A stretch of 64,000 nt of DNA from Selaginella moellendorffii. Taxonomy: Eukaryota > Streptophyta > Lycopodiopsida > Selaginellales > Selaginellaceae. A program made the translations under genes and the position numbers. The notes under the pieces were generated by a model that saw only the letters and a program-made list of their open reading frames with translations, made no database searches and was not told where the DNA came from. Shown here piece after piece: positions 13,541-25,246 of the stretch (position 1 is the first letter of the stretch; the number at the start of each line of letters is the position of its first letter). The DNA is taken from the NCBI RefSeq assembly GCF_000143415.4, contig NW_003314287.1:270203-334202 (forward strand). Reading direction: 5' to 3'.

Positions 13541-13929
13541 TGGACTATCCAATCTCGAGAAAGTGAGTGATTAAAAGACCAATGTCTAGCTTTGTTTTGA
13601 CAATCCTGATCTTTTTTTGTTCTCTTTTGCATCTCCTTTGAATACTTGAACCAAGAAGCAGAGAATGAAAAGACATTGTCACGAACCCTTTTGTTAACAG
13701 TGACGTGTTTCCAGAGAGACGTATCTTGTTTTTTCATAGTTTTCTTTCATAGCTTTGGAACACAGGATGTGTTTCCGCTTATGGAGTTCCATCATATCAA
13801 GGTTTTTGTGGTGCTTAGAATTTATATGGTCTTCATTCTTATTCCAGTATCAGGAAATAGGATGAGGCTATGTTTATAAAGTTCTCTCTCGTATCTTGGT
13901 GAGTTGGCTTTTTACTTTCAATTGCCACA

Positions 13930-14330
13930 GGCTTGCTTAAAGTTATCCAGCTTCCAGGTTACCATGAAAACGTAGTGAGCTTGGTTCGAGAATGAATTTC
14001 TGTATATCCACATGGAGCTGTAGAACATTCACGAAGAAAACACTGACCGAGGTGACGTCTCAAGTAAGTATATTCTTTTCTTAGTTTCTCATGACTGCAT
14101 GGCAGCTCTTATAAATGCACGGCCTCGTTCACGACGTGAAGCCCGACAACATCTACATCAACGAAGGCGTCTACAAGATTGGCGACTTTGGCCTCTGGCG
14201 AGGATGGCGACTCGAGATATCTCCAGTATCAAGCCATCCACCAGCTCTTCTTCCGAGCTTGATCAACTCTCCGATGCATCCACAAATCGAGCTCTTTGAG
14301 AGGAAAAAACCTTCTTGGTCGCAGGAACAC
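13930..14330 (+). pseudogene. WEE1-like protein kinase fragment
   Basis: Two exon-like pieces flank a GT..AG gap. The first, about 13955-14046, reads YHENVV and, after frame shifts, the ENEFLYIHMEL type segment before the hinge. The second, from about 14111, reads HDVKPDNIYINEGVYKIGDFGL, the catalytic and DFG loops as in plant WEE1 (HLDVKPDNIY..GVYKLGDFG), with the Leu between His and Asp deleted. A further block near 14250 recalls the C-lobe. WEE1 phosphorylates CDKs and acts at the DNA-replication checkpoint; this remnant lacks the glycine loop and most of the C-lobe. Confidence 0.7.
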
Positions 14331-14809
14331 TAAATTAAACTTTATTGGCATGCAACCTGGATAAAACACCATGAAGTATCCAGTCGATCATATCCTTGCA
14401 ATGGATAACAAGTGGTATCTGAACAAGTCCCTCAAGAAAGAGATATTCTCAGTGGAGTTTCCACCATGGTACCCGTAAAGTGTCAACCAAAGCTGGAAAT
14501 TAAGTGCCTCCAAGTTACGTGGATTGAAAGCTTACAAGAAGAAGCTTGAAGAGGCTCAGCAATTCATCCAGCTCCCACTCTCCACCAAGCTCTGGCTGTC
14601 AATGAGCTCGTAGTGGCTGCCGATCTTCAGGACTTCCAGGCTCTTTGATTGGACACTGAGGGAGATGTCCAGTAAGAAGTGACCAACTTCGAAGGTGGAG
14701 TATCGAGGAAAATTTCATAAGTGCTCAAAATGGTGTCCTGCCATGTCCCAGCAAGGTGAAGCTCTTGAGGCTCCTGCTCGACACCGTGAGGCGGGCCCTG
14801 GACACAACC
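14331..14809. other. Probable continuation of the F-box-like relic, no clean gene
   Basis: Minus-strand leucine-rich pieces with stops, adjoining the F-box-like frame. Nothing is firm enough to call separately. Confidence 0.3.
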
Positions 14810-15319
14810 TCAAAATCCTTGACGTTGAGCCGACATTCGCATTGGCCTCTGGTGGCATGAAGAGTGAGAATCAGAGACTCCACAGGCGCCGAGGAGCGAT
14901 TCACTAACATGTAGGCTGCTGTAGAATCCCCCGATAATGTGGAGGCTCTCGAGCGTGCCCATGCAGGACACCAAGTCCAGAAAAGTGCCCCAGCAGAATC
15001 CCCAATCTACTTGACTGAATGTGCACACGCAAACCAGATACCTAGAGACATTTATTTGACTTTTATTTGCTTCAAACATTTTACTTCCCCATAGAAACAC
15101 CATTTGGTCTTGAATTGTTTTTGGCTCAAGCATTTTAACTTGAGGCAGCCTGCGGTGGAGCAGAGCAAAGATGATCCTTGTCCCCACAGAGAAGAAGTGG
15201 TACTTGTGGTAGAGCTCCCGCCAGCGCTTGCACACGAGAGTGCAGCACGTTGGGGTCGGCCAAATGAAAGCACAAAATCTAGTCACAAAGAGGAGGGTTA
15301 GGCTGTATTCTTTGTACAA
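14810..15319 (-). pseudogene. F-box-like protein relic
   Basis: A minus-strand frame contains TCCTLVCKRWRELYH, the C-terminal half of an F-box (L..CSLVCKRWR.L), then LPQVKMLE, DLVSCMGTLESLHIIGG and other leucine-rich repeat-like phrases. The N-terminal half of the F-box is unusual and the following sequence downstream (toward 14400) is broken by stops. F-box proteins recruit substrates to SCF ubiquitin ligases. The lack of a full F-box and the broken 3' half suggest a pseudogene; an unannotated intron structure is possible. Confidence 0.45.
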
Positions 15320-15542
15320 TTTGCCTTTTTTTCTTATTTAAATATGTGGTCAAAGGGTTTTAAGAGGGTATATATTGATAGGTAAGATGAAGAATTAAAG
15401 AGTGGGCATTGCGGAAAAGAGTTACATGGAATACTTTTTTGTGAATGTTTTTAGCAATTGTGATGTTATAAAGAGTCTAAAATATAGAATTGTTCATATT
15501 AGATTATATATCAATTAAAAAACTTACAAAAAGGGCTCTTAC

Positions 15543-16315
15543 ATATGTTAAAATGTTCCATAGCTATGAAGGTGATGCGGTTGCCAAGTTTTGCTTGGCA
15601 AACATGCTCACTACCCTAGCCAAGAGTATTGTGGAAGGAGGCAAGAGTGCGAGAGAAGCTTTGGAGGAAGTGTTTATAGACATGGACGAGCGCTTGCTAG
15701 CTGCTGGGACTGATTGTGGCCTAGCGAAGACCAAGATGGGGTTTGAGGAAGAGATTGATTGCGACGATGGCAAGGAGGAGGAGGAGGAGGAGAAAGAGGT
15801 TGGATCGGGCAGCACAGCGGTGGTGGCGCTCGTCTAGGCGCAGCAGAGGTCTCTGGTGGTAGCAAGCGTGGGGGACTCTCGTGTGATCTTGTCTGAAAAG
15901 GGGAGGGCAGTGGAGCTGGCTCGAGCTCATGAGCCCAAGGACCCCAAGGAGAGGTCCCGGATAGAGGCAGCAGGCGGGAAGATAATGCCCAATGGATCGC
16001 TTAGGGATGTGCTAGAATGGTGCACGCTTGCAATGTCACAATCCATTGGCAAGCTCAAGGGCGATTCCAGGCTTGCTGCAGACAAGCAGATCGTGATTGC
16101 TGTTCTGGAGGTTGTAGAGATGAGCTCACAAGCGACGACGATTTTCTAGTGTTGAGCTCGGATGGAATCTGGATGGAGGTGATTGTTGACTTTGTAGCGA
16201 GCCAGGTGAGAAAGGAAGTTGAATTGGAGGAAATATGCAAGGTTTGATCCAAAAGGTGGATGCCAACGACAACATGTCCATTGTCATCCTCAACCTTGCA
16301 AAAAGTGCTTACTAA
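15543..16315 (+). pseudogene. Protein phosphatase 2C (PP2C) pseudogene
   Basis: Plus-strand pieces follow PP2C order: GDAVAKFC, ALEEVFIDMDERLLAAG, GSTAVVALV, then a TAG at 15835-15837. The same frame continues with VVASVGDSRVILSEKGRA, LARAHEPKDPKERSRIEAAGG, QSIGKLKGDSRLAA and DKQIVIAV. A frameshift near 16110 leads to LTSDDDFLVLSSDGIW, VDFVASQVRKE and finally DANDNMSIVIL. These correspond to the GD.R, SRSIGD-like, SDG and DNMT motifs. The N-terminal DGHGG metal motif is absent, and the conserved Asp of SIGD is altered. A stop, a frameshift and a missing 5' exon make it non-functional. Confidence 0.85.
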
Positions 16316-16568
16316 GACAACCATCTGCTAAGGTCATTTGATAGATTGATTGAAATTGGTGATTTTTTCAAACATTGTAACTTTTATGGTGATAAAAACC
16401 TTAAATTTTGCATGTGCATAATGATTTTCCGGTTTAGGAAAAACAATGCTCAAGAAGTTAATTCCAGCAAAAAAATAATATTGCTCTTGTAAGTTAGATT
16501 TTGTCAAAAAGTATCCTTTGTTCTTTTGACCCTTCAGTGATTTCCGGAAGAACCCTAATAAACACCCA

Positions 16569-17000
16569 TCACTGCTGGAGCTGCTGCTCGTATTGGGGCG
16601 GCTGCGTCGTCGGCGGAGCCGCTTGGGCGGCGCTGCCAGCCACGGCAGAATCCGCATAGTACTCCTGCCGCTTCACATTGACCCCAAATTCCCTCAGCGC
16701 CGCGGCCAGATCGTCGCTGGTGAGCACAATCCGCCCGCCGTGCTTGGGATCCTTGGCGCTACCGCCCGAGGAGGGGGCCGCGGCGGCCGATTTGCTGCGG
16801 ACCTTGCTGTGCTGGAGCGCGTCCGACGCTACCTCGGACACGAATTTCTGCGTCGCCACAGCCACCAGGCGCGTGAGGCGCGAGTCGTGCGCCTGGAATC
16901 CCCCCGCGGCCAAGTAGTACTCCACCAGCTCCTCCGGAATCGCGGGAATGTAGTCGTCCAGCGTCGCCAGGAAATCCACTAGCATCGCATCGTCCGCCAT
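16569..17000 (-). CDS. TAF10: TFIID subunit TAF10
   Basis: A single-exon frame of 143 codons runs from ATG 16998-17000. The histone-fold region reads DFLATLDDYIPAIPEELVEYYL, AAGGFQAHDSRLTRLVAVATQKFVSEVASDAL, then RIVLTSDDLAAALREFGVNVKRQEYYADS, matching TAF10 throughout. A basic Ala/Ser/Lys linker lies between the histone-fold helices, and the protein ends in a Gln/Pro-rich tail. TAF10 is a nuclear subunit shared by TFIID and SAGA in RNA polymerase II initiation. The short length is normal for plant TAF10. The start is the first ATG, inside GCCATGG; the next in-frame ATG lies only five codons further on. Its 5' end faces the 3' end of UGP3, 387 bp away, on the same strand. Confidence 0.93.
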   Translation of the reverse strand: MADDAMLVDFLATLDDYIPAIPEELVEYYLAAGGFQAHDSRLTRLVAVATQKFVSEVASDALQHSKVRSKSAAAAPSSGGSAKDPKHGGRIVLTSDDLAAALREFGVNVKRQEYYADSAVAGSAAQAAPPTTQPPQYEQQLQQ

Positions 17001-17386
17001 GGAAAACACTAAACCCCCTCCGCTCGAGCAAAATAAAATGTTTGGGTAATATTCCCCGCCATCTTGAAGTATATTCTGTCAACTCTTGCTGCAAGTATAT
17101 TCTGTTAGAGTTTTGAAAGAACAGGATATTCTACGACAAATGCTATGAAAAGGGATATTCCGTCTGCTTTAACTCTTAAAAAATAGTATGGAAAAATATA
17201 CTTCATCGAGCGAATGAAGCCCTTAGTTGTGGCGTTTTGCTGGAGTTTTCCACCATTTCCAGCTCCACCTCTCCGTTTTCTCGCATTGCGTATTTCCAAG
17301 CCCACGATCGTGAGCTCTCTGGCAATCGCTCTAGTGTACAAGAAAATCCTGTAGAAGGAACTTCTAGAGTTTAGAGCTCTCGTATC

Positions 17387-20300
17387 TCAAAACTTTGGAG
17401 AGTTTTTACCTGTTGGTCCTGATCGTCTTACTCGCATCTTGTGTCCGTCTGGTACTTCAAAGACGTGGGAGCCCTGCAGCATTACAAGGTTCGTTCGTTT
17501 CTCGCTAAGAAAAAGATGAGGCTTGCCTTTATAACAACGTCCGAGGCATCGAACTCCGAGCAGCCTTTGAGGATGATCTTAAGAGACTCGTGGCGGCTCA
17601 CTTTGTTCTGCCAGTACACGTTGGTGGAGCACTTCCAGTCGATTCCTTGGTTGGAAACTTGGACATTGTGGAAGCGACACCTCCCCAACCTGAAAAGCTT
17701 GCCTCAGTGATTGTTTGACGTGACCGAGGAAAGCTTTTACCCCTCGCCGTAGTGAAGTATGCCATCCTTTACGGTTCCCATGATATTTTCCGCCTCTACC
17801 ACCAAGCTACCACTTACCTGCAAGTAACAAAAGTTAAGTTATTCTTTGAAGTGTAAATTTGACAATGCTTACATCGACATTGGTCCATGAAAGTTCTGAG
17901 ATTTCTAACTGCACCTCTGATCCTTTTCGGATGGACCCGCCATAAATCTGCGAGACAAGTCTTTTTAGTTTAGCCTCTGAGAGAGACAACAAGAAAGCAA
18001 GCAGTGTTACCTTTTGACGAAAGATGTTCCACAATGGGCCGATAGCTGGATGTAGAAGAGCAATGAATGGAGGGCCTGTGTCAATGTAGCATTGATTTGA
18101 TTCCATCTGCATGTTCACAAGCGTGTTGAGAAGAACAGAAAGTCCTGTTTGTCTCACCTCGTCTATCGCCACTCCACAAGACGTCAGAAGGTCAAACGCA
18201 TTCCTCATAATATCAAGAAATGACCCGTCTGGTGTCTGTCGAGGAAAGAAGCATGATAACACTTCTTTAAGAAATACGAGTGTACCTGGTGGAGTGTTTG
18301 ATCGTCGAGTTTCCTGCGCCTCTTTGCCGAAGATGTTACCTTTCTTCGTTGATTGTAAATAATAAAGGTGTCGAGATTATCTGATTAAAAGCAATGTAAA
18401 ATCTTCAAATTAGACGTCGGATTGTTTCTACCGTGATCAATGGACGTCAATTGATGCTGATAATGGTTTTGGAGTGAGTCCGCAATGTTTTGCATTGTGC
18501 ACTCGATTCTTCCTGCACGAATACTGTTCAAGAGAACTCTTAATAAACGTAGAGAGAAACCTCAACTCAAACCTTTGATCTACACCGTAGCTGTCCGTAA
18601 ACGTAACAGGCTTCTTCAAGTTCATTATCATCCCAGGCAAAGAAGCACAGTCATTGCGTGATGCCACCTCTTCAACTGACTCAAGGTCCACGAAAAGAAC
18701 ATTTGTGTTTGCAGGAAACCTGGCTTGCATGCTGTAAAAGAAAGGCAAGTTAAAACCGATGCTGAGCAAAATCATACATATTTCTTGCCTGCCAGTTGAA
18801 ACTGGGACATCTGCAATACCAAGCCTACTAAACTCGGTGTATTCGATGCATGTTGTGCCATATCTCCAGCGGCCATCTTCCGTTTTGCTCTCCATCAGCA
18901 CGTTGACACCTTCGGCGGCACCAACTTTGCGGTCACAAGACGCAAAACCAAATTTCTGTTGACAAGCTTGCTTAACCTCCATATCGAAAACGAAAACGTA
19001 AAAGTACCTTGTTTTGATGCAAACCAACACCTGCCAAAGCTAGAAGAGTAACATCAGTAGCTGCAACTGGATTGCTGCACGGAATATATGGTCAAAATCT
19101 AAAAGAAACGCAAGATAGATACCTTATTTGACGTACCACAGCAGCTTTCCGGTTTTTGTCATAAAACCATTTGAATAATTCTGAATCTTTAGCCAACTTC
19201 CAAATGACTCCATGGCCGCCTGGCTTTAGCATCGGATCCAACGGACCTCTCACGACCCATTGGACGTTTTCTGCAGCTATTGTGGGCACCAAAGGCTGAA
19301 ATTTGTGTAATGTGAATCTCTAGCACTAGACAAGAAGATTTCTCACCTGTTCAAAGAGCTGAAAATTATCTCTTCCTCTGCCAAACCATCTGTGACTTTC
19401 GAGTAAGTCTTTTACTCTCTCGTTATTCCGTTTTGCTGCACTCGTCATGATTGCCACCGGAGTGATCACCTGTGAGCCATATAGCTTAAAGTGGAAGAAT
19501 TCTCGAGCCTGTAGGAACAGGAAGTGAATTAGCTCCACATCAATTCAAGGTAGGCTAGAACCTGTAAGTCGCGTATGAGGCCTTCCAACAAAGTCCGACC
19601 ACAATATGGCAGCATTGCCACAGGAAGGCTTTCACCAGTCACGTCGTCGACAAGTCCCAAGCGGTCACCAGCTCCACCTAGAGGATAAATTTCTCCAATT
19701 TCTGCCAAGCGCTGCAGCATAATATGGCTAAGCCAAAACCTTCAGAAAGAAAAACAAGCGCTTACTTTCACGCCCCAGCCAGCTGCTTGAGTTGCAAAAT
19801 CAGTGTCTTTTGAAAGATCTTTTCCTTCTGGGACGTGATAAAATGACTGTTGAGCACTGCGTGTCGCCGAAAATCCAATCTCCCCAGTTTCGGACGAGCG
19901 TATCAGCTCCATCCCGGCCAACTGGTACCTAGACAGCAAAGTCACAGTTAGCCAAGACAATCTTACGAGTTTCACCGTGACTTACCCAACAATGCCGCCT
20001 ATACAATCGTAAAACCGCTCCAGAGAATCCAACACTCTCACAAAGCTCTTGAGCTTCGGCAAAACCTCGCGCTCATCCGGCTCTCCACGCCGGCGTTTTC
20101 TCTGCAACTCTGCCGTGACGTCCAAACTCAATGGCCACTGTATCAACTCTGAGGAAGGCTTCGCATCTTCAAAGGACTCTATAAGCTGTGTCATAAGCTG
20201 GAGCGTTCCCATCAATACACTCTTCTCCGATCCATTCACGAAGCTCATACCACCAAGGCCATTGCAACCATTGAGAATTTTCCTGTGATCGTCGGCGACA

Positions 20301-20815
20301 CCACCACCCTCGTCTTCCAAACCAAGGATATGTCCCTGCCCGATCGCCACAAGGCACTTGAGCAAGTAGAGCTCATAGTCCCCAAGCTTTCTCATCGCCA
20401 CAGCCACCACCTCATTGCAAAGAGAGCCCTGTTGGAACGAGAACACTGCCTGGACGCGAGGAAGGCTCCCGACGAGAAGACATCTCTCCCTCAAGCTCTT
20501 ACACGCCTTTAGCCTCGCCTTTAAATCCGTTAGCCTCTCCAGCTCCTCCTCCAGCCTCCAATTCTTGCGCGACAGTGAAGAAGAACCCTTGCCGCCGTTA
20601 CACACGGCGTTCTTCTCCGAGATCGGCGAGAGCGTCCGGCATTTGGACACCAGCTTCCTGTGCGAGCGGAAATTTCTTGATCGCGATCCATCCCTGTCCA
20701 GAATCACACTCTCCGGCCGCGGCCGCAGCAAGAGAGAGGTCTCCAGCGATCCACAGAGCTCCGTGACGACCGCATTGCCGTGGAACGACCGCTTGGCCGA
20801 TGTGAGAGCTTCCAT
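17387..20815 (-). CDS. UGP3: UTP-glucose-1-phosphate uridylyltransferase 3, plastidic
   Basis: This is a multi-exon minus-strand gene. Exon 1 (20815-19986) encodes a Ser/Arg-rich N-terminus fit for a plastid transit peptide and an alpha-helical domain. Later exons begin near 19928, 19711, 19508, 19294, 19073, 18955, 18731 and onward. The catalytic part has EIGEIYPLGGAGDRLGLVD, AMLPYCGRTLLEGLIRDLQ, TPVAIMTSAAK, HRWFGRGRDNFQLFEQ, KPGGHGVIWKLA, AATDVTLLALAG, CIEYTEF, FPANTNVLFVDL, HQTPDGSFLDIMRNAFDLL and ALLHPAIGPLW. The C-terminal part has VEAENIMGTVKDG, VSNQGIDW and VFEVPDGHKMRV, ending TGA at 17387-17389. In Arabidopsis this enzyme makes UDP-glucose in plastids for sulfolipid (SQDG) synthesis. 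Introns are about 50-60 nt; two have GC-AG borders (18788-18732 and 17526-17474). All frames join cleanly, so I consider it functional. Confidence 0.92.
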
Positions 20816-20939
20816 ACGGCCGCTGGAGAAGAATCAAGGTTTCAGTACCTGGAATTCTCTACAGACAATCTCATCCTCGAATGAACTGGCGATAGACCCG
20901 AGACCTACACCTGGAGAGGGGACTAAACCCTAGGTTACG

Positions 20940-21582
20940 CTAACCTTGTTCGTTAGGGGATTCGTATATACCAGACATCCATCCTCGCATATACCTTATC
21001 CGGATAAGCGCGCCTATTAAGATGCAAACCCTTTATAAAGAAGAATGAATGTTTAGTTCTAAATAAATATTTAGATGTAAGAAATCAACTTCTATATAGA
21101 ATCAACCAAGTTGGCAAAAAATTAATTTATAATTATATTCTATTTTGTGTATTTTTAAGATTTTAATATTTTATGAGTGAGAATTTTAAAAAAATTTTGG
21201 AGATTAATAACGCTTAAGAAACTTTTCATTTCTTGAAAACTTGTTCAATTTGTAACTCTTTTCTATCAAATAATAATAATATATATTTACAAACTGGTGA
21301 AGTATCATAGTCATAATATACCTAATTGTTTGCTATTTTAAAAGATATTATTTTTAAAATATAAAAATTATTATCAATATTTTTAATGATAATTAAAATT
21401 AAAAATAACATAATTTTTGCTTAATTTTAATTTATTATTTTAATATATATTTATTTAAATATATTAATTATAATGTGTTTTTACATTTTAACATCTTTAA
21501 TATTTTATATATATATTTTATCAATCTTATAAGTATAAAATGTAATATTAATAAAATATTAATTATCTTCTATGTTATAGTA
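20940..21582. other. UGP3 upstream region grading into very AT-rich DNA
   Basis: The first 100 nt are likely UGP3 5' region. From about 21060 the DNA is very AT-rich with no open frame worth reporting. Confidence 0.5.
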
Positions 21583-21745
21583 TAGAAGATTTGTAAATAC
21601 ATATATGTATATACATATGTTACCTGGCTAGGTAATAGACTAATTATAGTACTATAACATATAGACTAGGAATTAAATCTGGTCCATCCATTTTTGTATA
21701 TAAACAGATCTAAACTTCAATTAATATACCTATTTTTTACATTCA
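21583..21745 (+). repeat. Left terminal direct repeat of the old element
   Basis: Homologous to 31809-32017. It ends TACATTCA. The 5' terminal TG is mutated or its exact start is uncertain. A 6-bp class palindrome ATATATGTATATACATATG lies near its start and is absent from the right copy. Confidence 0.5.
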
Positions 21746-21999
21746 TGAAGGAGAGAAGCATTGCAATTTATACATAAAAGACAAAGCTTTTTAGCAATGC
21801 TTTGCTCTAGTGGTTAGGATTGTGTTTTTTGTTCTTATTTCTTCATTCTCTTTTAGATCTAGATATATTAACTCTTTGCTAGAATTCTAATTATCATTGT
21901 ACTTAGATCTACTCTTTCTTCCATGCCATCATCAATCAAGAAGTATATAACTTGAAGCTACTAATGTTACTTTATCAGATTGAACTTTTGTGGGGTGTG

Positions 22000-24836
22000 A
22001 TTATATTGATGTCACACCCATCTTTTGTGTGTTGCCATTTCCAATTTCCATGGGACGTGATTACACAGTTTGTCTTCTTCTTAGTGTTTTGTCATCTTTT
22101 TGATATGGAATGTAATCATGACATCGATTGACGAGCTATGAATAATGTAGTTTAATTTTTGGGAAATGTTTAAGGATCAAGTTTGTGGGATTAAAAGCTC
22201 AAATGGATTCCATATCATTTTGACATTATCGAGTCCTCATAGTAATTTAGATGTTAAATATGTGCATGAAGTTGAGAATTTTACTTTTGTTTTATTAGTT
22301 AAGTTTTTGATCAATTTTGGTGTTAAGTATTTCCCTGTTCCATGAGTTTGTCTTCTATAATTGTTTTTCCTTATCTTTTCTTATTTTTTCCTTTTTGCCT
22401 TGACATTTCTAAAAAAAATTCTTTAGAAGCAAGGGGTAGAAGGGATGGATTAGAGTCCAACCCCAACCATGGAGTGAGAGCAAGTTATAGTGCATATGGT
22501 TTTCACCTTCTATCCTATGATGGTTTATCATAAAATAACTAAAAAATATAACTTAAACCCTTTATGTGCCATATGCCACATGTCTAAGAACAGTAGAGTG
22601 AAACCTAAATTTTAAGGCTTTGGGCCACTAAATGAAAAAACAGAGCTAAATTCTTAAGCATGGAACTAAGGAGTGGAAGTATTAGAGTACAGAGCAACTC
22701 CTAAGTATACAACCCAAAGAGTAAAGGGACAAGAGCATTCCAAAACTCAATGAAATCTAACACCATAGACTAAATATAGCTAAATGATATTAACAGAGAT
22801 GGAAATGATATGCAAACATGGAAAAACCATATAAGTCAAATAATATAATCCTCTGTAACACTATTCGGTAAAGCAAGTTCATCATTGATAAATATTCATT
22901 GAGTGAAGCAAGTGTCAAAAATCCTCGATGAAGTTTACAAATAATCATTAATCACAAAACAACTAATAATCACTTTTTAACTTGCCTTTCACAAAACCCA
23001 AACACAAAACTCATATCATTGAGTCATATATTTATCCAACAAAAAGGTAACACCCTAGGTACAAGATATAGGAATATGAATAAGCATAAACTAAGTGATT
23101 ACTCAAATTCAATTGTACAACAATTACTCCACCAAAAGATATAGGAATATGAATAAGCATAAACTAAGTGATTACTCAAATTCAATTGTACAACAATTAC
23201 TTCACCAACATGTATACCCAATATCTTTGAGTATGCATTAAAGAGGTTAGCTATATATGATTAACACTCAATCGCAACTAAAGTGAAGACCATGACATAA
23301 ACTTATATTGGTATACAACCTCTTAATAAACAAAGCTATAGTACAAGTGCTAACATCTCAACCTCAAACAATTAAGTTGGATATCACCATCCTTAACTAC
23401 GGCACAAGGCAACTAAAACCAAATCAAAATCAGTGAGAGCTCACTACTCTCATAGAGTCTAATAAAATGAAAAATGCAATTTGCCACCAAATACAATGCT
23501 ATAAAGGAAAGGTACAAGGGTCACTTTTCTAAAAAAGTGCAATAGCCATTTTTCTACACCAACTTGAAACATTATTCAACTCAATTATCTTAGCCCCAAA
23601 AGTTAGCATCCCTTTTGGGTCGCATCATACAAACTATTTACTAATGTCTAAGCTAACTAAAATCAACTTTAACCTTTTCACTAGTTTATATTGGCTTATG
23701 AAAATAGAATGGTTTTTGAGCAAAATGATAAATAGATCAACCATTGAAAAAGTTTAAGAAAAATTGTGGAAAATTTTTCCATTTTAGAGAAAGAATAACT
23801 TTTAGTCTAGAAATATAAATTCTCATAACTCAACCAACTTCCTCCTACCAACAACTTTATATAGGTTCACCCTAACATAAATTTTCATGACCCAACAGTA
23901 TGTCTAATCATTGAACATCTTACCCATATTTTTTATATCTAATACTGACATCTGTAAAATGCAAATAAATACCCAAAACTTGATCATAAAGATTACATCT
24001 TCAGATATCCATATTGCATTAACACTCTTTTTCAATCACTCTCAAGATCTAATGTAAAACCAAAACATTAATAAAAAAAATTGACATGGAAAATCAAGTT
24101 CTAAAGAAAATTCCTTATCACTCAATATAACAATGCCACTTCCATTAGCACAAGTGCTAACAAAGTTAATGCTTTAACTACATACCTTTTCCATCCAACA
24201 ACCTACTTTATGTGCTAACAGATTTATCAACAAGCTATAGCAAATAAATGCCATAGCCTTTTCCATCACTAAATTCCCAAGGAACCAAGGTATCAACTCA
24301 AACTTAATATAATAAATCATTATTGAGAATTAAGTCAAAACTACTTCAATGTTATTACTTGCAAGTAGATTAGTTTTACTATCAACCACTTTGGGGTTAA
24401 TTATTATTTAATTAAGCAACTTCGTAAACACATTACTCACAATCATATGGATATGATATAGAAATCATAATAACTTAATCATCAATCGAGCAACACCATG
24501 AGCAATACCCATGTCACTACTACAAGGTTTATATGAGTATCAAATGCTAACCCAATTTAACAAAATACAACATAAATGTCATACCCCACCAATATAGATT
24601 TATAACATCCAATATTACTAAATTTGTTTATAACATAGATAGGCTCATACCACACTTTTTCCGACTAAACTCAAAACTAATTTAACATCAAGTTATTCAA
24701 GGAACAATAGCAAAGTTCCCTAGAAAAGCATTGAGCATTGTAACTAGAGTTATCAATAAGAAGCCTAGACAAAATGGTTTAGTGCTTCATTGTTATCCAT
24801 TCCATAATTCACCACTTGTAAAACCATTATAACCAA
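22000..24836. other. AT-rich interior without genes
   Basis: No long frame on either strand, no RNA gene recognised. A tandem duplication lies at 23062-23208. Confidence 0.5.
23062..23208. repeat. Two-copy tandem duplication, about 73-bp unit
   Basis: A unit starting AAGATATAGGAATATGAA and ending ACAATTACTYCACCAA occurs twice in direct succession with almost no difference. That points to a recent tandem duplication within old AT-rich sequence. Confidence 0.85.
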
Positions 24837-24841
24837 CATGC

Positions 24842-25038
24842 TGTAAACACTCATGAGTTTGGACTTCCCGGGAGGTCACCCAGCCCAGTACTATTCAAAC
24901 CCAAGAACGTTTAACCCCAAATATCCCAAGACCCTTAACCGATTGGAAAAGGGGGTGCACTCTTGTTCATGGGCCCTTTCCCTCTATATTTGAACCCCTA
25001 TGGATCGTCTCTCAAGTCGTTCTCTTTGGTTGCTTACA
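24842..25038 (-). repeat. 3' LTR of the chromovirus
   Basis: 197 bp, with 5 differences from the 5' LTR at 29983-30179. This is the 3' LTR because the element reads on the minus strand. Confidence 0.92.
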
Positions 25039-25246
25039 ATCCACCACGCTTCCCTGCAAGTTCACGCCCTCGTGAACGGAAGCTGAGAGCCGCAGCTCTC
25101 CCGAGAGCCCCGCTCTCTTGACACCCTACCCCTCGGGTCGAGCCCAGTGGGAGCAAACTGGACCAGCCAGATGTCAATCAACATATGGTGTGATTCCCTT
25201 AGCCAACCAACAGAGTCGGACCTGAGACCGCTCCGATACCAAATTG

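Noticed and set aside
16593-17094. Open frames opposite and beside TAF10
   Set aside because: Arg/Gly-rich shadows; TAF10 is clear in the minus frame.
17105-17341. 78-codon minus frame between TAF10 and UGP3
   Set aside because: Starts without a typical context, no domain; more likely TAF10 leader or spacer.
18732-18788. A GT donor at an alternative place for this UGP3 intron
   Set aside because: Using GTATGA shifts the frame before MQARFPANT; only the GC donor keeps it.
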